This document shows, one piece after another, positions 50,741 through 60,372 of a stretch of DNA of 64,000 bases (within the stretch, counting starts at the first letter, position 1; each line of letters begins with the position of its first letter). The translations under genes were made by a program, and so were the position numbers. The notes below the pieces were generated by a model. It saw only the letters and a program-made list of their open reading frames with translations, was not told where the DNA came from and did not search any database. This DNA is from an uncultured Alphaproteobacteria bacterium. Lineage in GTDB: Bacteria > Pseudomonadota > Alphaproteobacteria > HIMB59 > GCA-002718135. The stretch spans positions 62,001-126,000 of the forward strand of contig CACMKZ010000003.1 in assembly GCA_902614375.1 (NCBI GenBank). Reading direction: 5' to 3'.

Positions 50741-52507
50741 ATGTCTACTAGGTCTTTAAGAAATAGACTTGCTGATACAACAAATATTTGGCCCGGTTTT
50801 GTCGATGTTCTAGCTACTCTTTTAATAGTAATCATATTTGTGCTAATGGTTTTTACTGTTTCGCAAATATATCTGAGTGATGCTATATCTGGCCGAGATA
50901 AGGCGCTTCAAGATTTAAGAACACAAATAAATGAATTATCTAAAATACTTGTTATTGAAACAAAAGATAAAGAGGCAGCTCTTTCAACTCTTTCTGAAAC
51001 TGAGAAAAAACTTGAAGATACAGAATTAAATTTACAAAGTGAGCAATTATTAAGTGAGCAATTACAAACTGATGTTTCAAAAAAACGATCAGAAATATTT
51101 GTTCAGGAACAAAATATAATAGCTTTATCCGAGCAAATTAGTAGTCTTTTAAAAGAACTGAGAATAGTTGCAAATGCATTAGAAACTTATGAAGGACAAG
51201 AAATTACTTTACTTGAAACCGAGGGACTTGGTGAACGAATTAATAAAGCACTTGCAACAAGAATTGATCAACTAAAAATACTTAATCAAGAATTAGATAA
51301 TGCTAATTTTAAACTACTTGAAAGTGAAAAATCTCTCAAATCTACAATAGCAGAATTAAATAAGAAGAATGAAAATTTAATGGCCATTAACGAAAGTCTG
51401 GGTCTAGAGGAAGGAGGTATTGAAGAGCAGTTACTTGCAATTAAAAATAAAAATGAAAAGCTTCTAAGTTTAAATGATGAATTAGAAAAGACGAATGTTG
51501 AACTTTCATTAAGGGATGAAGAATTACAAAGTCAAATATCCCAATATCAAGAACTAATGAATGATCTTTTAGAAATTAATGATAGTCTGGGCTTAAAAGA
51601 TGCATCACTTAATGAGCAACTTGATGCAATTAGGTTTAAAAATGAAGAATTAGCAAGATTAAATAAAGATTTAATTCAGAAAGATAGCACCATTTTTAAT
51701 TTGCGAGGAAAAATATCTGAATTGAATAATGTACTTTCTTTGTCTGAAGATAAACAAAAACAACAACTTGATAAACTTGAGCTACTTCAAAATCAAATTG
51801 CATTATTAGAACAAGAAAAACAAACGCAAAAAGAAACATCACTTGAAGAAATTAAAAATATGAAAATACAATCTTCAAAAACATTAGAACAGGTAGAAAT
51901 TCTTTCTAATCAAATTGACACTCTGCAAAAAGAAATTGCTTTACTTAATAGTGCTTTAGAAGCTAGTGAAAGTCAGGCTTTGATTAAAGATTTAGAAATA
52001 GAGGTACTAGGTGAAAAGTTAAATAAAGCCCTTACATCAAAAGTATTTGAACTTCAAAAATATAGATCTGAGTTTTTTGGAAAACTACAATCTATTTTAG
52101 GTGATAGAAAAGATATTAAAATTGTAGGAGATAGATTTATTTTTGAATCAGAGCTATTATTTGACTCTGCTTCAGCAGATTTACAACTATCTGGTAAAGA
52201 AAAATTAAGTGAAATTGGTCTTACTTTAAAAGAGACTACTAATGATATTCCATCAGATATTGATTGGATTATAATGGTAGAAGGACACACAGACAAAAAC
52301 CCTATACAGACAATCAGATATCCATCTAACTGGGAATTATCTTCAGCAAGAGCTAATACAGTTTTAAAACTTCTTCTTGATCTTGGTTTTCCACCAAATA
52401 GATTAGCATCGGCAGGATATGGAGAGTTTTTTCCTATAAGTGATGGAGAAACCGAGAGCGATCTACAGCAAAATAGAAGGATTGAATTAAAACTCACTTC
52501 ACGCTAA
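50741..52507 (+). CDS. MotB-like OmpA-family peptidoglycan-binding protein with long coiled coil
   Basis: 588 residues in three parts. The N-terminal membrane helix (about 19-42) contains PGFVDVLATLL, whose Asp is the likely proton carrier as in MotB. Residues about 50-430 form a Glu/Lys/Leu-rich coiled coil, with a segment around SLGL at 219 repeated at 282, exactly 63 residues or nine heptads apart. The C-terminal OmpA/MotB domain (about 450-588) has VEGHTDKNPI, NWELSSARANTVLK and QQNRRIELKLTSR for peptidoglycan binding. With the MotA/ExbB-like protein it would form an energised complex spanning the periplasm. Similar gene pairs occur in alphaproteobacteria, function unsettled. Confidence 0.85.
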   Translation: MSTRSLRNRLADTTNIWPGFVDVLATLLIVIIFVLMVFTVSQIYLSDAISGRDKALQDLRTQINELSKILVIETKDKEAALSTLSETEKKLEDTELNLQSEQLLSEQLQTDVSKKRSEIFVQEQNIIALSEQISSLLKELRIVANALETYEGQEITLLETEGLGERINKALATRIDQLKILNQELDNANFKLLESEKSLKSTIAELNKKNENLMAINESLGLEEGGIEEQLLAIKNKNEKLLSLNDELEKTNVELSLRDEELQSQISQYQELMNDLLEINDSLGLKDASLNEQLDAIRFKNEELARLNKDLIQKDSTIFNLRGKISELNNVLSLSEDKQKQQLDKLELLQNQIALLEQEKQTQKETSLEEIKNMKIQSSKTLEQVEILSNQIDTLQKEIALLNSALEASESQALIKDLEIEVLGEKLNKALTSKVFELQKYRSEFFGKLQSILGDRKDIKIVGDRFIFESELLFDSASADLQLSGKEKLSEIGLTLKETTNDIPSDIDWIIMVEGHTDKNPIQTIRYPSNWELSSARANTVLKLLLDLGFPPNRLASAGYGEFFPISDGETESDLQQNRRIELKLTSR

Positions 52508-52548
52508 TTTGCCTTAAATTTAACATAAACTGATCTTAAAAAATCGAT

Positions 52549-53052
52549 ATGAGATTCTTAATTTTATTTGTATTCAGTTTATTTAGCTCTTACTCTCTAT
52601 TTGCTGCTTGTAGTGATCAACCTGCAAATGAGGTAGACTGGACTAATTGTAATTTTGTAGAAAATCTCGATCTATCTGGTACTGGCTTGGCAAATTCTCA
52701 AATGTCAGGAGTTAATTTATCTTTATCTAATTTTGAAAAATCTCAACTTAATAATTCAAATTTATCTATTGGTAATTTTATCTTCTCAAATTTCAGTAAT
52801 TCAAATTTATATGCATCAAATTTACAGGGAGCTAATTGTAATAATGCTAACTTTGATAATGCAAACCTTGCAAAAGTAAACTTTGAAGGATCTAATCTCT
52901 TTGGAGCGACTTTTAAAGGTGCAAATCTATATGAGGCAAATCTACTTGGTGCTAATATTTCAGGTGCAATGTTTGATGAAGCAAATTTGTCAAACGCTAT
53001 ATGGATAGATGGTAAAAAATGTGCTCTTGGTTCTATAGGCAGTTGCCAATAA
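52549..53052 (+). CDS. Secreted pentapeptide-repeat protein
   Basis: 167 residues. A signal peptide (MRFLILFVFSLFSSYSLFAA) precedes about 18 tandem pentapeptides of the A(N/D)Lxx type, for example NLYASNLQGANCNNANFDNANLAKVNFEGSNL (shown only in part: SNLYASNLQGAN), forming a right-handed quadrilateral beta-helix. Two cysteine pairs, near the N-terminus and in KKCALGSIGSC at the C-terminus, may cap the helix. The location is periplasmic or outer membrane. It lies 41 bases after the OmpA-like gene. Function unknown; the fold mimics DNA in some proteins, but export argues against that here. Confidence 0.85.
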   Translation: MRFLILFVFSLFSSYSLFAACSDQPANEVDWTNCNFVENLDLSGTGLANSQMSGVNLSLSNFEKSQLNNSNLSIGNFIFSNFSNSNLYASNLQGANCNNANFDNANLAKVNFEGSNLFGATFKGANLYEANLLGANISGAMFDEANLSNAIWIDGKKCALGSIGSCQ

Positions 53053-53180
53053 TTATTTTATTTCTTTTTATTGTCAGTTGCAAAATGTCAGACGTATCTG
53101 AAATACAAAAAAATGATGATAATAAAGTTAATTTTAAGATCTCAGGAACTAAAGAAACTGGTATTCAAATAAATAACTAA
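53019..53180 (+). CDS. Very small predicted lipoprotein
   Basis: 53 codons from ATG 53019, overlapping the end of the pentapeptide gene by 34 bases in another frame. The N-terminus has Arg at 7, a hydrophobic run PIIILFLFI and the lipobox I-V-S-C at residues 18-21, a perfect match to the lipobox consensus, then a hydrophilic tail (KMSDVSEIQKNDDNK). This arrangement is hard to get by chance at the end of an unrelated gene. No strong ribosome site is seen, so translation may depend on the upstream gene. No family recognised; Asn/Lys-rich tail of 32 residues. Confidence 0.5.
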   Translation: MCSWFYRQLPIIILFLFIVSCKMSDVSEIQKNDDNKVNFKISGTKETGIQINN

Positions 53181-53226
53181 AATATTAATTTACTTTTATC
53201 AAATTTAATGATTTGACCTTTAAATA

Positions 53227-54129
53227 ATGAGTCAAAATTCTTATCTATATGCCTTTAGTGTAGTTTTTCTTGCTGGAATTTTTTGGAGTTTTGGAGCGTT
53301 GACTGTTAGATATATGGTGGATGGTCATCAATATGTTTTTCAATATTTATTTTATAGAGGCTTAACTATTTCTATTATACTTCTTATATATTTATTTTTT
53401 CGTGAAGGATTTGCTTTTTATAAAAATTTTCTCAAAATAGGAATACCATCTATACTTGGAGGTTTATTTCTAGCAACAGCTTTTACTGGATTCATTTTTT
53501 CTATTACTATGACTACGGCTGCCGTAACATTATTTATGTTAGCAGCGATGCCTTTTATTGCAGCCATTGTTGGTTATTTTGTTCTTGGCGAAATACTAAA
53601 AAGATCAACATTAATTGCAATGGTTGTAGCATTTATAGGTGTGTGCGTAATGATTATAAATGACAGTATTTCTGGAACTGCTTTAGGTGCAATAATAGGA
53701 TTTATTTCTGCAACAGGTTTTGCATTATACACGGTAACAATAAGATGGAAACCTGAAACACCAAAATTCACAACTGTTGTTTTGGCGGGAATATTTTGTA
53801 CAATATTTGCGTTCTTTATTTTGGGCTTCTCTTTTGAACCTTTTATTCTGATGCCTGAAATAAATAGTTATTTGAGTATACTTCATGGAATAATTGTTGC
53901 AGCCGGCTTAATACTTTACAGTCTTGGAGCTAAATACTTACCCTCAGCTGAGCTAGCACTTTTATCTTTAATGGAAGTTGTTGGAGGAGTTCTGTGGGTT
54001 TGGCTTCCTATTTTTGGAATTAATGAAGTACCAAGTACAACTGTAATTATTGGAGGTTTCATAATAACTTTAGCTGTAGTTTATTATGGTTTTGCTGCTA
54101 GGCAGATTGATATCAATATTAAAACTTAA
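53227..54129 (+). CDS. DMT superfamily (EamA-type) membrane transporter
   Basis: 300 residues with about ten membrane segments in two EamA halves: [17 protein letters not shown] to [22 protein letters not shown] in the first, [23 protein letters not shown] in the second. Exports or imports a small metabolite; ligand unknown. It differs clearly from the other DMT protein at 11244. It converges with hemA, overlapping by four bases. Confidence 0.86.
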   Translation: MSQNSYLYAFSVVFLAGIFWSFGALTVRYMVDGHQYVFQYLFYRGLTISIILLIYLFFREGFAFYKNFLKIGIPSILGGLFLATAFTGFIFSITMTTAAVTLFMLAAMPFIAAIVGYFVLGEILKRSTLIAMVVAFIGVCVMIINDSISGTALGAIIGFISATGFALYTVTIRWKPETPKFTTVVLAGIFCTIFAFFILGFSFEPFILMPEINSYLSILHGIIVAAGLILYSLGAKYLPSAELALLSLMEVVGGVLWVWLPIFGINEVPSTTVIIGGFIITLAVVYYGFAARQIDINIKT

Positions 54130-55361
54130 ATATTTGCTGAAAATTTATTAATATTTTTTCTTGGTAAATTATTTTTAGACCATACTACATCAAGAGCCTT
54201 AATCATTTTTTCGATATGCTCTTTTCTGTGTTTTGGGGTAACAGTTATTCTTAGTCTTTCTAAACCTTTTGGTACAGTTGGGTAAAAAATTGGTTGTGCA
54301 TAAATACCATGATCATCAATTAAATCTTTAGACACTTTTTTGCATAAAAAAGGATCATTAATTAATACTGCTACAATATGAGAATTTGTATCCAAATAAG
54401 GGATTGCTAAGGAATCTAAATTTTCTCTTATTAAAGCTGCATTTTCTTTTATTCTTATTCTGAGTTGTTCCGCCAGAGAAACAATATCTATTGCTTTAGC
54501 TGCTCCTGCAGCAATTGATGGGCAGATTGAAGTTGTAAAAATAAAACCTGGGGCGAAACTTCTAATGTAATCAATTATTTCTGAACTAGCTGCAATATAA
54601 CCTCCCATTTGACCATATGCTTTTGCTAAAGTTCCATTAATAATATCTATTTTATCTTCAACTCCCATTTCTACTGCAATACCTTTACCTTCTTCACCGT
54701 AAAGTCCAACTGAATGAACTTCATCCAGATATGTCATACAGTTATATTTTTTTGCTAACTCTACAATTTTAACTATAGGCGATCTTATACCTTCCATAGA
54801 GTATAAACTTTCAAAAACGATTAACTTAGGATTATCTACATTTGACTCTTTTAGTAACTGTTCTAAATGATCAATGTCATTGTGTTTAAATATATGACAC
54901 TTAGCTCCACTATTCTTAATACCTTGTATTAAAGATGCGTGATTTAATTCATCAGAAAATATCTCAATATTTTTAATTTTTTTTCCTAAAGTCCATAAAG
55001 TAGATTGGTTTGCTGTATACGCAGAGGCAAAAACTAATGCTGCTTCTTTATTGTGAACATTTGCCAGTTTTTTTTCAAGTTCAGTATGATAGGTTGATGT
55101 ACCAGAAATATTTCTTGTTCCACCTGAACCTGATCCATATTCAAGTAGTGTTTTTACAATTTCATTTACTACCTCTGGATGCTGACTCATGTTTAGATAG
55201 TCATTAGAGCACCAAACCTCAACTTCTCTTTCTTTGTTTTTAAAACTTTCATCTGCATTTGGAAAATTTTTTATAGGTCTGTCTATGTTTCTAAAGTCCC
55301 TATAAAGACCTTGTTCTTTGAGATTTTTTAATTCAGATTTAAAGAAATTTTTATATTGCAT
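54126..55361 (-). CDS. hemA: 5-aminolevulinate synthase
   Basis: 411 residues. Pyridoxal-phosphate enzyme with the Schiff-base Lys K247 in [16 protein letters not shown]; other blocks are [32 protein letters not shown] and [13 protein letters not shown]. It condenses glycine and succinyl-CoA, the first step of heme synthesis in alphaproteobacteria (Shemin route), in the cytoplasm. Close relatives such as 2-amino-3-ketobutyrate ligase lack this combination of RNISGT and AKAYG. Cytochrome b561 lies upstream on the same strand and the other heme genes face away. Confidence 0.96.
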   Translation of the reverse strand: MQYKNFFKSELKNLKEQGLYRDFRNIDRPIKNFPNADESFKNKEREVEVWCSNDYLNMSQHPEVVNEIVKTLLEYGSGSGGTRNISGTSTYHTELEKKLANVHNKEAALVFASAYTANQSTLWTLGKKIKNIEIFSDELNHASLIQGIKNSGAKCHIFKHNDIDHLEQLLKESNVDNPKLIVFESLYSMEGIRSPIVKIVELAKKYNCMTYLDEVHSVGLYGEEGKGIAVEMGVEDKIDIINGTLAKAYGQMGGYIAASSEIIDYIRSFAPGFIFTTSICPSIAAGAAKAIDIVSLAEQLRIRIKENAALIRENLDSLAIPYLDTNSHIVAVLINDPFLCKKVSKDLIDDHGIYAQPIFYPTVPKGLERLRITVTPKHRKEHIEKMIKALDVVWSKNNLPRKNINKFSANI

Positions 55362-55416
55362 TTTTATTAGATAACTTAGACAATGTTTAATTGTAAGTCT
55401 TTAATTGAATGAATTG

Positions 55417-55980
55417 TCACACCTTATGTCTACTAAAAGACATTCTCTTCCAGACACCATATTTATCTTTAATCATGAATCGATGATACAATGCCGCTGC
55501 AATATGAAGTGAAAAAAGAGCTGTTAATATAAGTGCTGAGTAGTAGTGTATAGCTAGAGCTTGAGGGTATAGAAAAAAGTTCTCTTCGATTAAAGGTGGT
55601 ATTTTAATTAATCCCAAGAGATGGACATCCTCTCCTCCAAGCCATGTCATAAAGGTACCTTGAATAGGAATAAGAATAACTAAGCCATAAAGTACAAAAT
55701 GGACTAAATTCGAAACCAATTTATGAAATAAAGGAATATTTTCATATTTCGGATGAGTATTAAATATGTATTTCCACATTAATCTAAGTACAACTAAACT
55801 AAAGACTAAGGTGCCAAAAAATTTATGAGTAATAATAAAACCCATTTTAAGAGGAGAAAATTCCATATTATGAAGGCTAATCCCTGTTGCAACTTGCCAA
55901 AAAAGAAGAAGTGCTAATGACCAATGAAAAAGTTTTGCAACCAAGCCCCACGAAGATTTTGTACCTTTAAATTCAACCAT
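55417..55980 (-). CDS. Cytochrome b561 family protein
   Basis: 187 residues with four membrane helices (about 16-34, 48-68, 92-112, 143-165). His residues expected to ligate two b-hemes are in LFHWSLALLLFWQ, ITHKFFG, LVHFVLYG and FSLHIAAALYHRFM. An HDVHLLG-like segment and a periplasmic loop follow helix 3. It moves electrons across the inner membrane, perhaps from quinol. It lies between hemA and hemC, divergent from the latter. Confidence 0.9.
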   Translation of the reverse strand: MVEFKGTKSSWGLVAKLFHWSLALLLFWQVATGISLHNMEFSPLKMGFIITHKFFGTLVFSLVVLRLMWKYIFNTHPKYENIPLFHKLVSNLVHFVLYGLVILIPIQGTFMTWLGGEDVHLLGLIKIPPLIEENFFLYPQALAIHYYSALILTALFSLHIAAALYHRFMIKDKYGVWKRMSFSRHKV

Positions 55981-56022
55981 TACTAATTTTATTATATAGT
56001 GCTATCTAAATAAATATAATCC

Positions 56023-57531
56023 ATGAAAATTAAAATTTTATCGAGAAAAAGTGACTTAGCAATTATTCAAGCACGTGAGTTTTCCGATTATTTGCAATCA
56101 AAACATCCTTTTGTAGAAATAGAATTTTTAACGAGAAGTACCTCTGGAGATAAAGATTTAAAGACCCCTCTTTCTAAAATGCCAACAGAAGGTGTTTTTA
56201 CTAATGATTTAAGAGATGAATTAATAAATAATAAATGTGATTTAATTGTCCACTCTTGGAAGGATCTTCCAATTGAAGTTGGTGAGAAAACTAAAATTGC
56301 TGCTACATTAAAACGTGCTGATAAACGAGATATATTATTCTTAAAAAAAAACATAACATTAGTTAGTAAGAAAATTACTATTCTTTGCTCATCGCCTCGA
56401 AGACAATATAATTTAGAAAATTTTATTGAAAATTATCTTCCACAAAAGTTTGATGAAGTTTGCTTTGAAAATATAAGAGGTAACATACCTACTAGATTTA
56501 AAAAATTTTTGGAAGATCCTAATAGTGATGGTTTCATTGTTGCTAAGGCAGCAATTGATAGATTACTTTTAAATAATTATTCTGAATTTAATGAATTAAA
56601 AACAACTCTAAAAAAATATATTAACGAATGTCTATGGTCTGTTTTACCATTGTCTATAAATCCTTGTTCTCCTGGACAAGGAGCTCTAGCGATTGAAACA
56701 AGAATTAAAGATAATAAACTTAACGAAATTTTAAATGATATTAATTTTTCCAAAGATTATTCAAATGTTATTCAAGAAAGAAATATTTTAAAAAATTATG
56801 GAGGAGGATGTCACCAAAAAATTGGAGTATCTTACATCTCACATAAATTAGGATTAGTTGTATCTAAAAGAGGTGAAGATGAAAATGGCAATCATTTTGA
56901 GAGCTGGGATTTTATTGATCCAAAAGATATAAGTTTTTCTAGTAATACAACAGATGAAATTTATCCTGAAAATTTAAAAAATTATAAAATATTTTCTAGA
57001 AAACAAATAAATGAAAATGTTGATGATATAAATAATTTACAAAATAAATGTATTTATGTTTCACGAATTAGCTCAATCCCAGATAAGTCAAAAATCCAAT
57101 CAAATAATGTTATTTGGACTAGTGGTTTAAGAACATGGAAAAATTTATCTGAAAGAGGTATTTGGGTTAATGGAACTTCAGATGGTCTTGGTGAGGATTT
57201 TGATAAAGATATTAATTCACTTACAAATAATCCTTGGGTTAAGTTAACTCATTCTCAATCTCCTGAAAGTTCCATAAAAAATAAAATTGAAACGTATCAA
57301 TTGGAGTCTATTGATTTTGAAATAGATATAGAAAAGAAAAAGTACTTTTATTGGATGAGCAGTTCAGCTTTTAAGGCGAGTATTGATAAATATCCTAAAA
57401 TTATAGAAAAATATCATTTTTGTGGCCCAGGAAACACTTACAATGAGATTAGTAAAATATTAGGTAATGATAAAAATCTTTTTGTTGAGCTATCTTATGA
57501 TAGTTGGAAGAAAAAATTACTAAAAGCCTAA
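56023..57531 (+). CDS. hemC: Hydroxymethylbilane synthase with extra C-terminal domain (possible HemC-HemD fusion)
   Basis: 502 residues, about 190 more than usual HemC. The N-terminal 300 residues are HemC: SRKSDLAIIQA, EGVFTNDLRDEL, HSWKDLP with catalytic D81, RGNIPTRFKKFL, SPGQGALAIETR and C263 in YGGGCHQKIG, the attachment site of the dipyrromethane cofactor. The remainder (about 310-502) is weakly similar to HemD halves, ending in a WMSSSAFKASIDKYP and FCGPGNTYNEISKIL region like the HemD signal around its GPxT turn. HemC makes hydroxymethylbilane; HemD closes it to uroporphyrinogen III, and no separate hemD is in this cluster. The HemD role of the tail is inference. Confidence 0.88.
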   Translation: MKIKILSRKSDLAIIQAREFSDYLQSKHPFVEIEFLTRSTSGDKDLKTPLSKMPTEGVFTNDLRDELINNKCDLIVHSWKDLPIEVGEKTKIAATLKRADKRDILFLKKNITLVSKKITILCSSPRRQYNLENFIENYLPQKFDEVCFENIRGNIPTRFKKFLEDPNSDGFIVAKAAIDRLLLNNYSEFNELKTTLKKYINECLWSVLPLSINPCSPGQGALAIETRIKDNKLNEILNDINFSKDYSNVIQERNILKNYGGGCHQKIGVSYISHKLGLVVSKRGEDENGNHFESWDFIDPKDISFSSNTTDEIYPENLKNYKIFSRKQINENVDDINNLQNKCIYVSRISSIPDKSKIQSNNVIWTSGLRTWKNLSERGIWVNGTSDGLGEDFDKDINSLTNNPWVKLTHSQSPESSIKNKIETYQLESIDFEIDIEKKKYFYWMSSSAFKASIDKYPKIIEKYHFCGPGNTYNEISKILGNDKNLFVELSYDSWKKKLLKA

Positions 57532-57533
57532 AA

Positions 57534-58532
57534 ATGACAAATATTTTATTCGTAAATGCTATCAAAAGAAATATTCAAAAAACACCACCCATTTGGTTCA
57601 TGAGACAGGCTGGGAGGTACCATTCGCATTATCGCAAGCTAAAAGAAAAATATACTTTTGAAGAACTTTGTAAAACTCCGGATCTAGCCGCAGAAGTCGC
57701 TTTTGGTCCAATACAAGAGTTTGATTACGATATTGCAATTTTATTTAGTGATATTTTATTTATCTTGGAGGGACTTGGTTTAGAATTAAAGTTTGACCCA
57801 GGACCTAAATTTAATTCTTATATAAATTCAGAAAACATTAGTAATTATAGTAATATTGATCGTGGCATTGAGCATATGCAGTTTCAATTTGAAGCTATAA
57901 AAATAACAAAAGAGAAATTGCCTAATAATAAAAGTTTAATTGGATTTGTTGGTGGACCTTGGACATTATCAAAATATGCATTTGGAAATAATAACTCTGA
58001 TTTAATCGACACTAAAATGAATTTAGAATTTATTTCAAAAATTCTTTTACCTCTTCTTAAGAAAAATATTCAATTACAATTAGATGCAGGTGTTGAACTT
58101 GTCATGATTTTTGATAGCTCCTTGTATGATTTAGATAAAATAAATTTTCATGAAATTTATTCAAAATTTTTGGAAGAGATTGCAATTTCTTTTCCAAATA
58201 AACTTGGCTATTATTCAAGAGGTAAGAGTTTAACAGATCTTAATTCTATCATCAGTTTTCCCTTTGCTGGTTTTGGCTATGATCACACAATAGATCTTAA
58301 ATTTATGTTTGAAAATCAAAAACATGGATTTATTCAAGGAAATTTTAATGAACAATTAATGTTAAGCGAAACAGATATATTTCTTAATGATTTAAAAGAT
58401 TTTATTAAAAAAATGAAATCAATTGAAAATCTTAATGGCTGGATTTGTGGCCTTGGACATGGAATTAATAAAAATACTCCAGAAAAAAATGTTCATTTAT
58501 TTATAGAAAATATCAGAAAAGAATTTAGCTAA
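57534..58532 (+). CDS. hemE: Uroporphyrinogen decarboxylase
   Basis: 332 residues from ATG 57534, two bases after the hemC stop; a longer frame starting at 57504 lies inside hemC and is rejected. Signatures: PPIWFMRQAGRYHSHYRKL (PxWxMRQAGRY), FSDILFILEGLGL with the substrate-binding Asp, and GFVGGPWTL, FDSSLYDL, LGHGIN. It removes four carboxylates from uroporphyrinogen III to give coproporphyrinogen III in the cytoplasm. Slightly shorter than E. coli HemE (354). Confidence 0.95.
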   Translation: MTNILFVNAIKRNIQKTPPIWFMRQAGRYHSHYRKLKEKYTFEELCKTPDLAAEVAFGPIQEFDYDIAILFSDILFILEGLGLELKFDPGPKFNSYINSENISNYSNIDRGIEHMQFQFEAIKITKEKLPNNKSLIGFVGGPWTLSKYAFGNNNSDLIDTKMNLEFISKILLPLLKKNIQLQLDAGVELVMIFDSSLYDLDKINFHEIYSKFLEEIAISFPNKLGYYSRGKSLTDLNSIISFPFAGFGYDHTIDLKFMFENQKHGFIQGNFNEQLMLSETDIFLNDLKDFIKKMKSIENLNGWICGLGHGINKNTPEKNVHLFIENIRKEFS

Positions 58533-58537
58533 TAGAT

Positions 58538-59563
58538 ATGGTTAAATATATAGGTGAAAAAGATTATGAGCACGGGAGTAAAGAAAAAATTGGTGTTTTA
58601 ATTACTAACCTAGGCACTCCAGATGCTCCAAATAAAAAAGAACTAAAAGTTTATCTTAATCAATTTTTGTCAGACCCTAGAGTAATTGAATTACCTAAAA
58701 TCTTATGGCAAATTATATTGAAGTTAGTAATTTTACAAATAAGACCATCAAAGTCAGCAGAAGCATATAAACAAATTTGGACTGACAAGGGTTCTCCACT
58801 TTTAGATATCGCAAATAGACAATTAAATAAAATCCAATCATCTTTTTCTTCAAAAAATGAAAATATAGTTTTTGAAGTTGGGATGCGTTATGGCAATCCA
58901 TCTATTCCAGATGCTTTGTTAAAACTTCAAAAAAAACAAGTAAGAAGATTATTAGTTCTACCTATGTATCCACAATATTGTGCTGCAACAACAGGTAGTA
59001 CATTTGATGAAGTAACAAATGTATTACAAAAATGGCGTTGGATACCTGAAATGCGTTTTATCAATCAGTACTTTGAAGAAAAAAATTATATTGAAGCATT
59101 GTCAAATTCAATAAAGTCATTTTGGAAAAAAACTTCAAAACCACAAAAAATTATTTTTAGTTATCATGGTATACCAAAACGCTATTTGACGAATGGTGAT
59201 CCTTATCATTGCTTTTGTCTTAAAACCACAAGACTTGTTAAAGAATATATGGGATTATCCGATGATGAGATAATGACTACTTTCCAAAGTAGATTTGGAA
59301 GAGAGGAATGGTTAAAGCCATATACAAGTGAAACATTAAAAGAATTACCAAAACAAGGGATTAAAAATATACATATAATATCTCCCGGTTTCAGTAGTGA
59401 TTGTCTTGAAACACTTGAAGAACTTGAAGAAGAAAATAAAGAATATTTTATGGAGTCAGGTGGAGAAAATTATCATTATATACCTTGCTTGAATGATCAC
59501 GATGATCACATAGATGTTTTTGTAAATCTGATAAAAAAACATACTCAAGGTTGGCCATTATGA
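58538..59563 (+). CDS. hemH: Ferrochelatase
   Basis: 341 residues. VLITNLGTPDAPNKKELKVYLNQFLSD (key: NLGTP and YLxxFLxD), GMRYGNPSI, VLPMYPQYCAATTGS, the catalytic His in FSYHGIPKRYL and the Glu region in GFSSDCLETLEELEEEN. It inserts iron into protoporphyrin (or coproporphyrin) to make heme. The gene starts six bases after hemE and overlaps hemF as ATGA. The C-terminus has no iron-sulfur cysteine cluster. Confidence 0.96.
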   Translation: MVKYIGEKDYEHGSKEKIGVLITNLGTPDAPNKKELKVYLNQFLSDPRVIELPKILWQIILKLVILQIRPSKSAEAYKQIWTDKGSPLLDIANRQLNKIQSSFSSKNENIVFEVGMRYGNPSIPDALLKLQKKQVRRLLVLPMYPQYCAATTGSTFDEVTNVLQKWRWIPEMRFINQYFEEKNYIEALSNSIKSFWKKTSKPQKIIFSYHGIPKRYLTNGDPYHCFCLKTTRLVKEYMGLSDDEIMTTFQSRFGREEWLKPYTSETLKELPKQGIKNIHIISPGFSSDCLETLEELEEENKEYFMESGGENYHYIPCLNDHDDHIDVFVNLIKKHTQGWPL

Positions 59564-60369
59564 TTGCTGATCCCAAATTTAATACTGCAAAAGAATGGTT
59601 TGAAAAATTACGAGATAACTTAGTTGAAACTATTCAAAACATTGATGAAAATCAATTTGAAATAAGTAACTGGGATCACAAAGGTGATGGTGGTGGTAAA
59701 ATGAGTAAAATTAAGGGTAATATTATTGAAAAAGGTGGAGTAAATATTTCTACCGTCTCTGGGATATTTAACGAAAATATGAGAGATGCTATTCCGGGCG
59801 CTAAAGAAGATCCAAATTATAATGCAACTGGAATCAGTGTTGTCTTACATCCTGTTTCACCTAAAATCCCTTCTATGCATTTTAATACGAGATTTATTAA
59901 AACCACTCAGGAATGGTTTGGTGGAGGCATGGATATTACACCTTGTTTAATATTTGAGGATGAGAAAAAATATCATCGTGGTTTAGAAGTTTTGTGTAAT
60001 AAATATGATAAATCATATTATCCTAAATTTAAAAAATGGTGTGATGACTATTTTTTTCTTAAACATAGAAACGAACCAAGAGGTGTTGGAGGAATATTTT
60101 TTGATTACCTTCAAACTGGCGATTGGGGAAAAGATTTTGAATTTGTCCAAGGCGTAGGTACTTATTTTCATCAGTTTATCAAAAATACTTTAATTGCACT
60201 TAAGGATGAGGAGTGGAATGAAGAGGAAAAAAAGATACAATTAGTTAAGCGTAGTCGCTATGCTGAATTTAACTTATTATATGATAGAGGTACAAAATTT
60301 GGTCTAGAGACTGGTGGGAATGTTGATGCTATATTAATGTCAATGCCTCCTCACGCGGTATGGGAATAA
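59560..60369 (+). CDS. hemF: Oxygen-dependent coproporphyrinogen III oxidase
   Basis: 269 residues from ATG 59560, which overlaps the hemH stop; a TTG three codons earlier is less likely. Motifs: EKGGVNISTVSG, HFNTRFIKT, WFGGGMDITPC and EPRGVGGIFFDYL, then KRSRYAEFNLLYDRGTKFGLETGG (key: GRYVEFNL-type and G-x-x-TGG). It decarboxylates two propionates of coproporphyrinogen III using oxygen, so this organism makes heme aerobically by the classical protoporphyrin route. Family length is about 300; the N-terminus is slightly shortened. Confidence 0.95.
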   Translation: MIADPKFNTAKEWFEKLRDNLVETIQNIDENQFEISNWDHKGDGGGKMSKIKGNIIEKGGVNISTVSGIFNENMRDAIPGAKEDPNYNATGISVVLHPVSPKIPSMHFNTRFIKTTQEWFGGGMDITPCLIFEDEKKYHRGLEVLCNKYDKSYYPKFKKWCDDYFFLKHRNEPRGVGGIFFDYLQTGDWGKDFEFVQGVGTYFHQFIKNTLIALKDEEWNEEEKKIQLVKRSRYAEFNLLYDRGTKFGLETGGNVDAILMSMPPHAVWE

Positions 60370-60372
60370 ATA

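Noticed and set aside
52054..52497. Minus-strand frame of 147 codons opposite the OmpA-like domain
   Set aside because: The plus-strand frame has clear OmpA/MotB motifs across the same bases; the opposite frame has no start signal or recognisable domain.
49713..52507. MotA/MotB-like pair as part of a Zorya-type phage defence system
   Set aside because: Zorya needs ZorC/ZorD or ZorE beside ZorA/ZorB and has its long tail on the ZorA side. Here the neighbours are cfa and a pentapeptide protein, and the long coil is on the MotB-like partner, as in ordinary alphaproteobacterial envelope pairs.
56015..56020. TATAAT just before hemC as its promoter
   Set aside because: The box ends two bases before the ATG, so transcription would start inside the gene; there is no matching -35 element.
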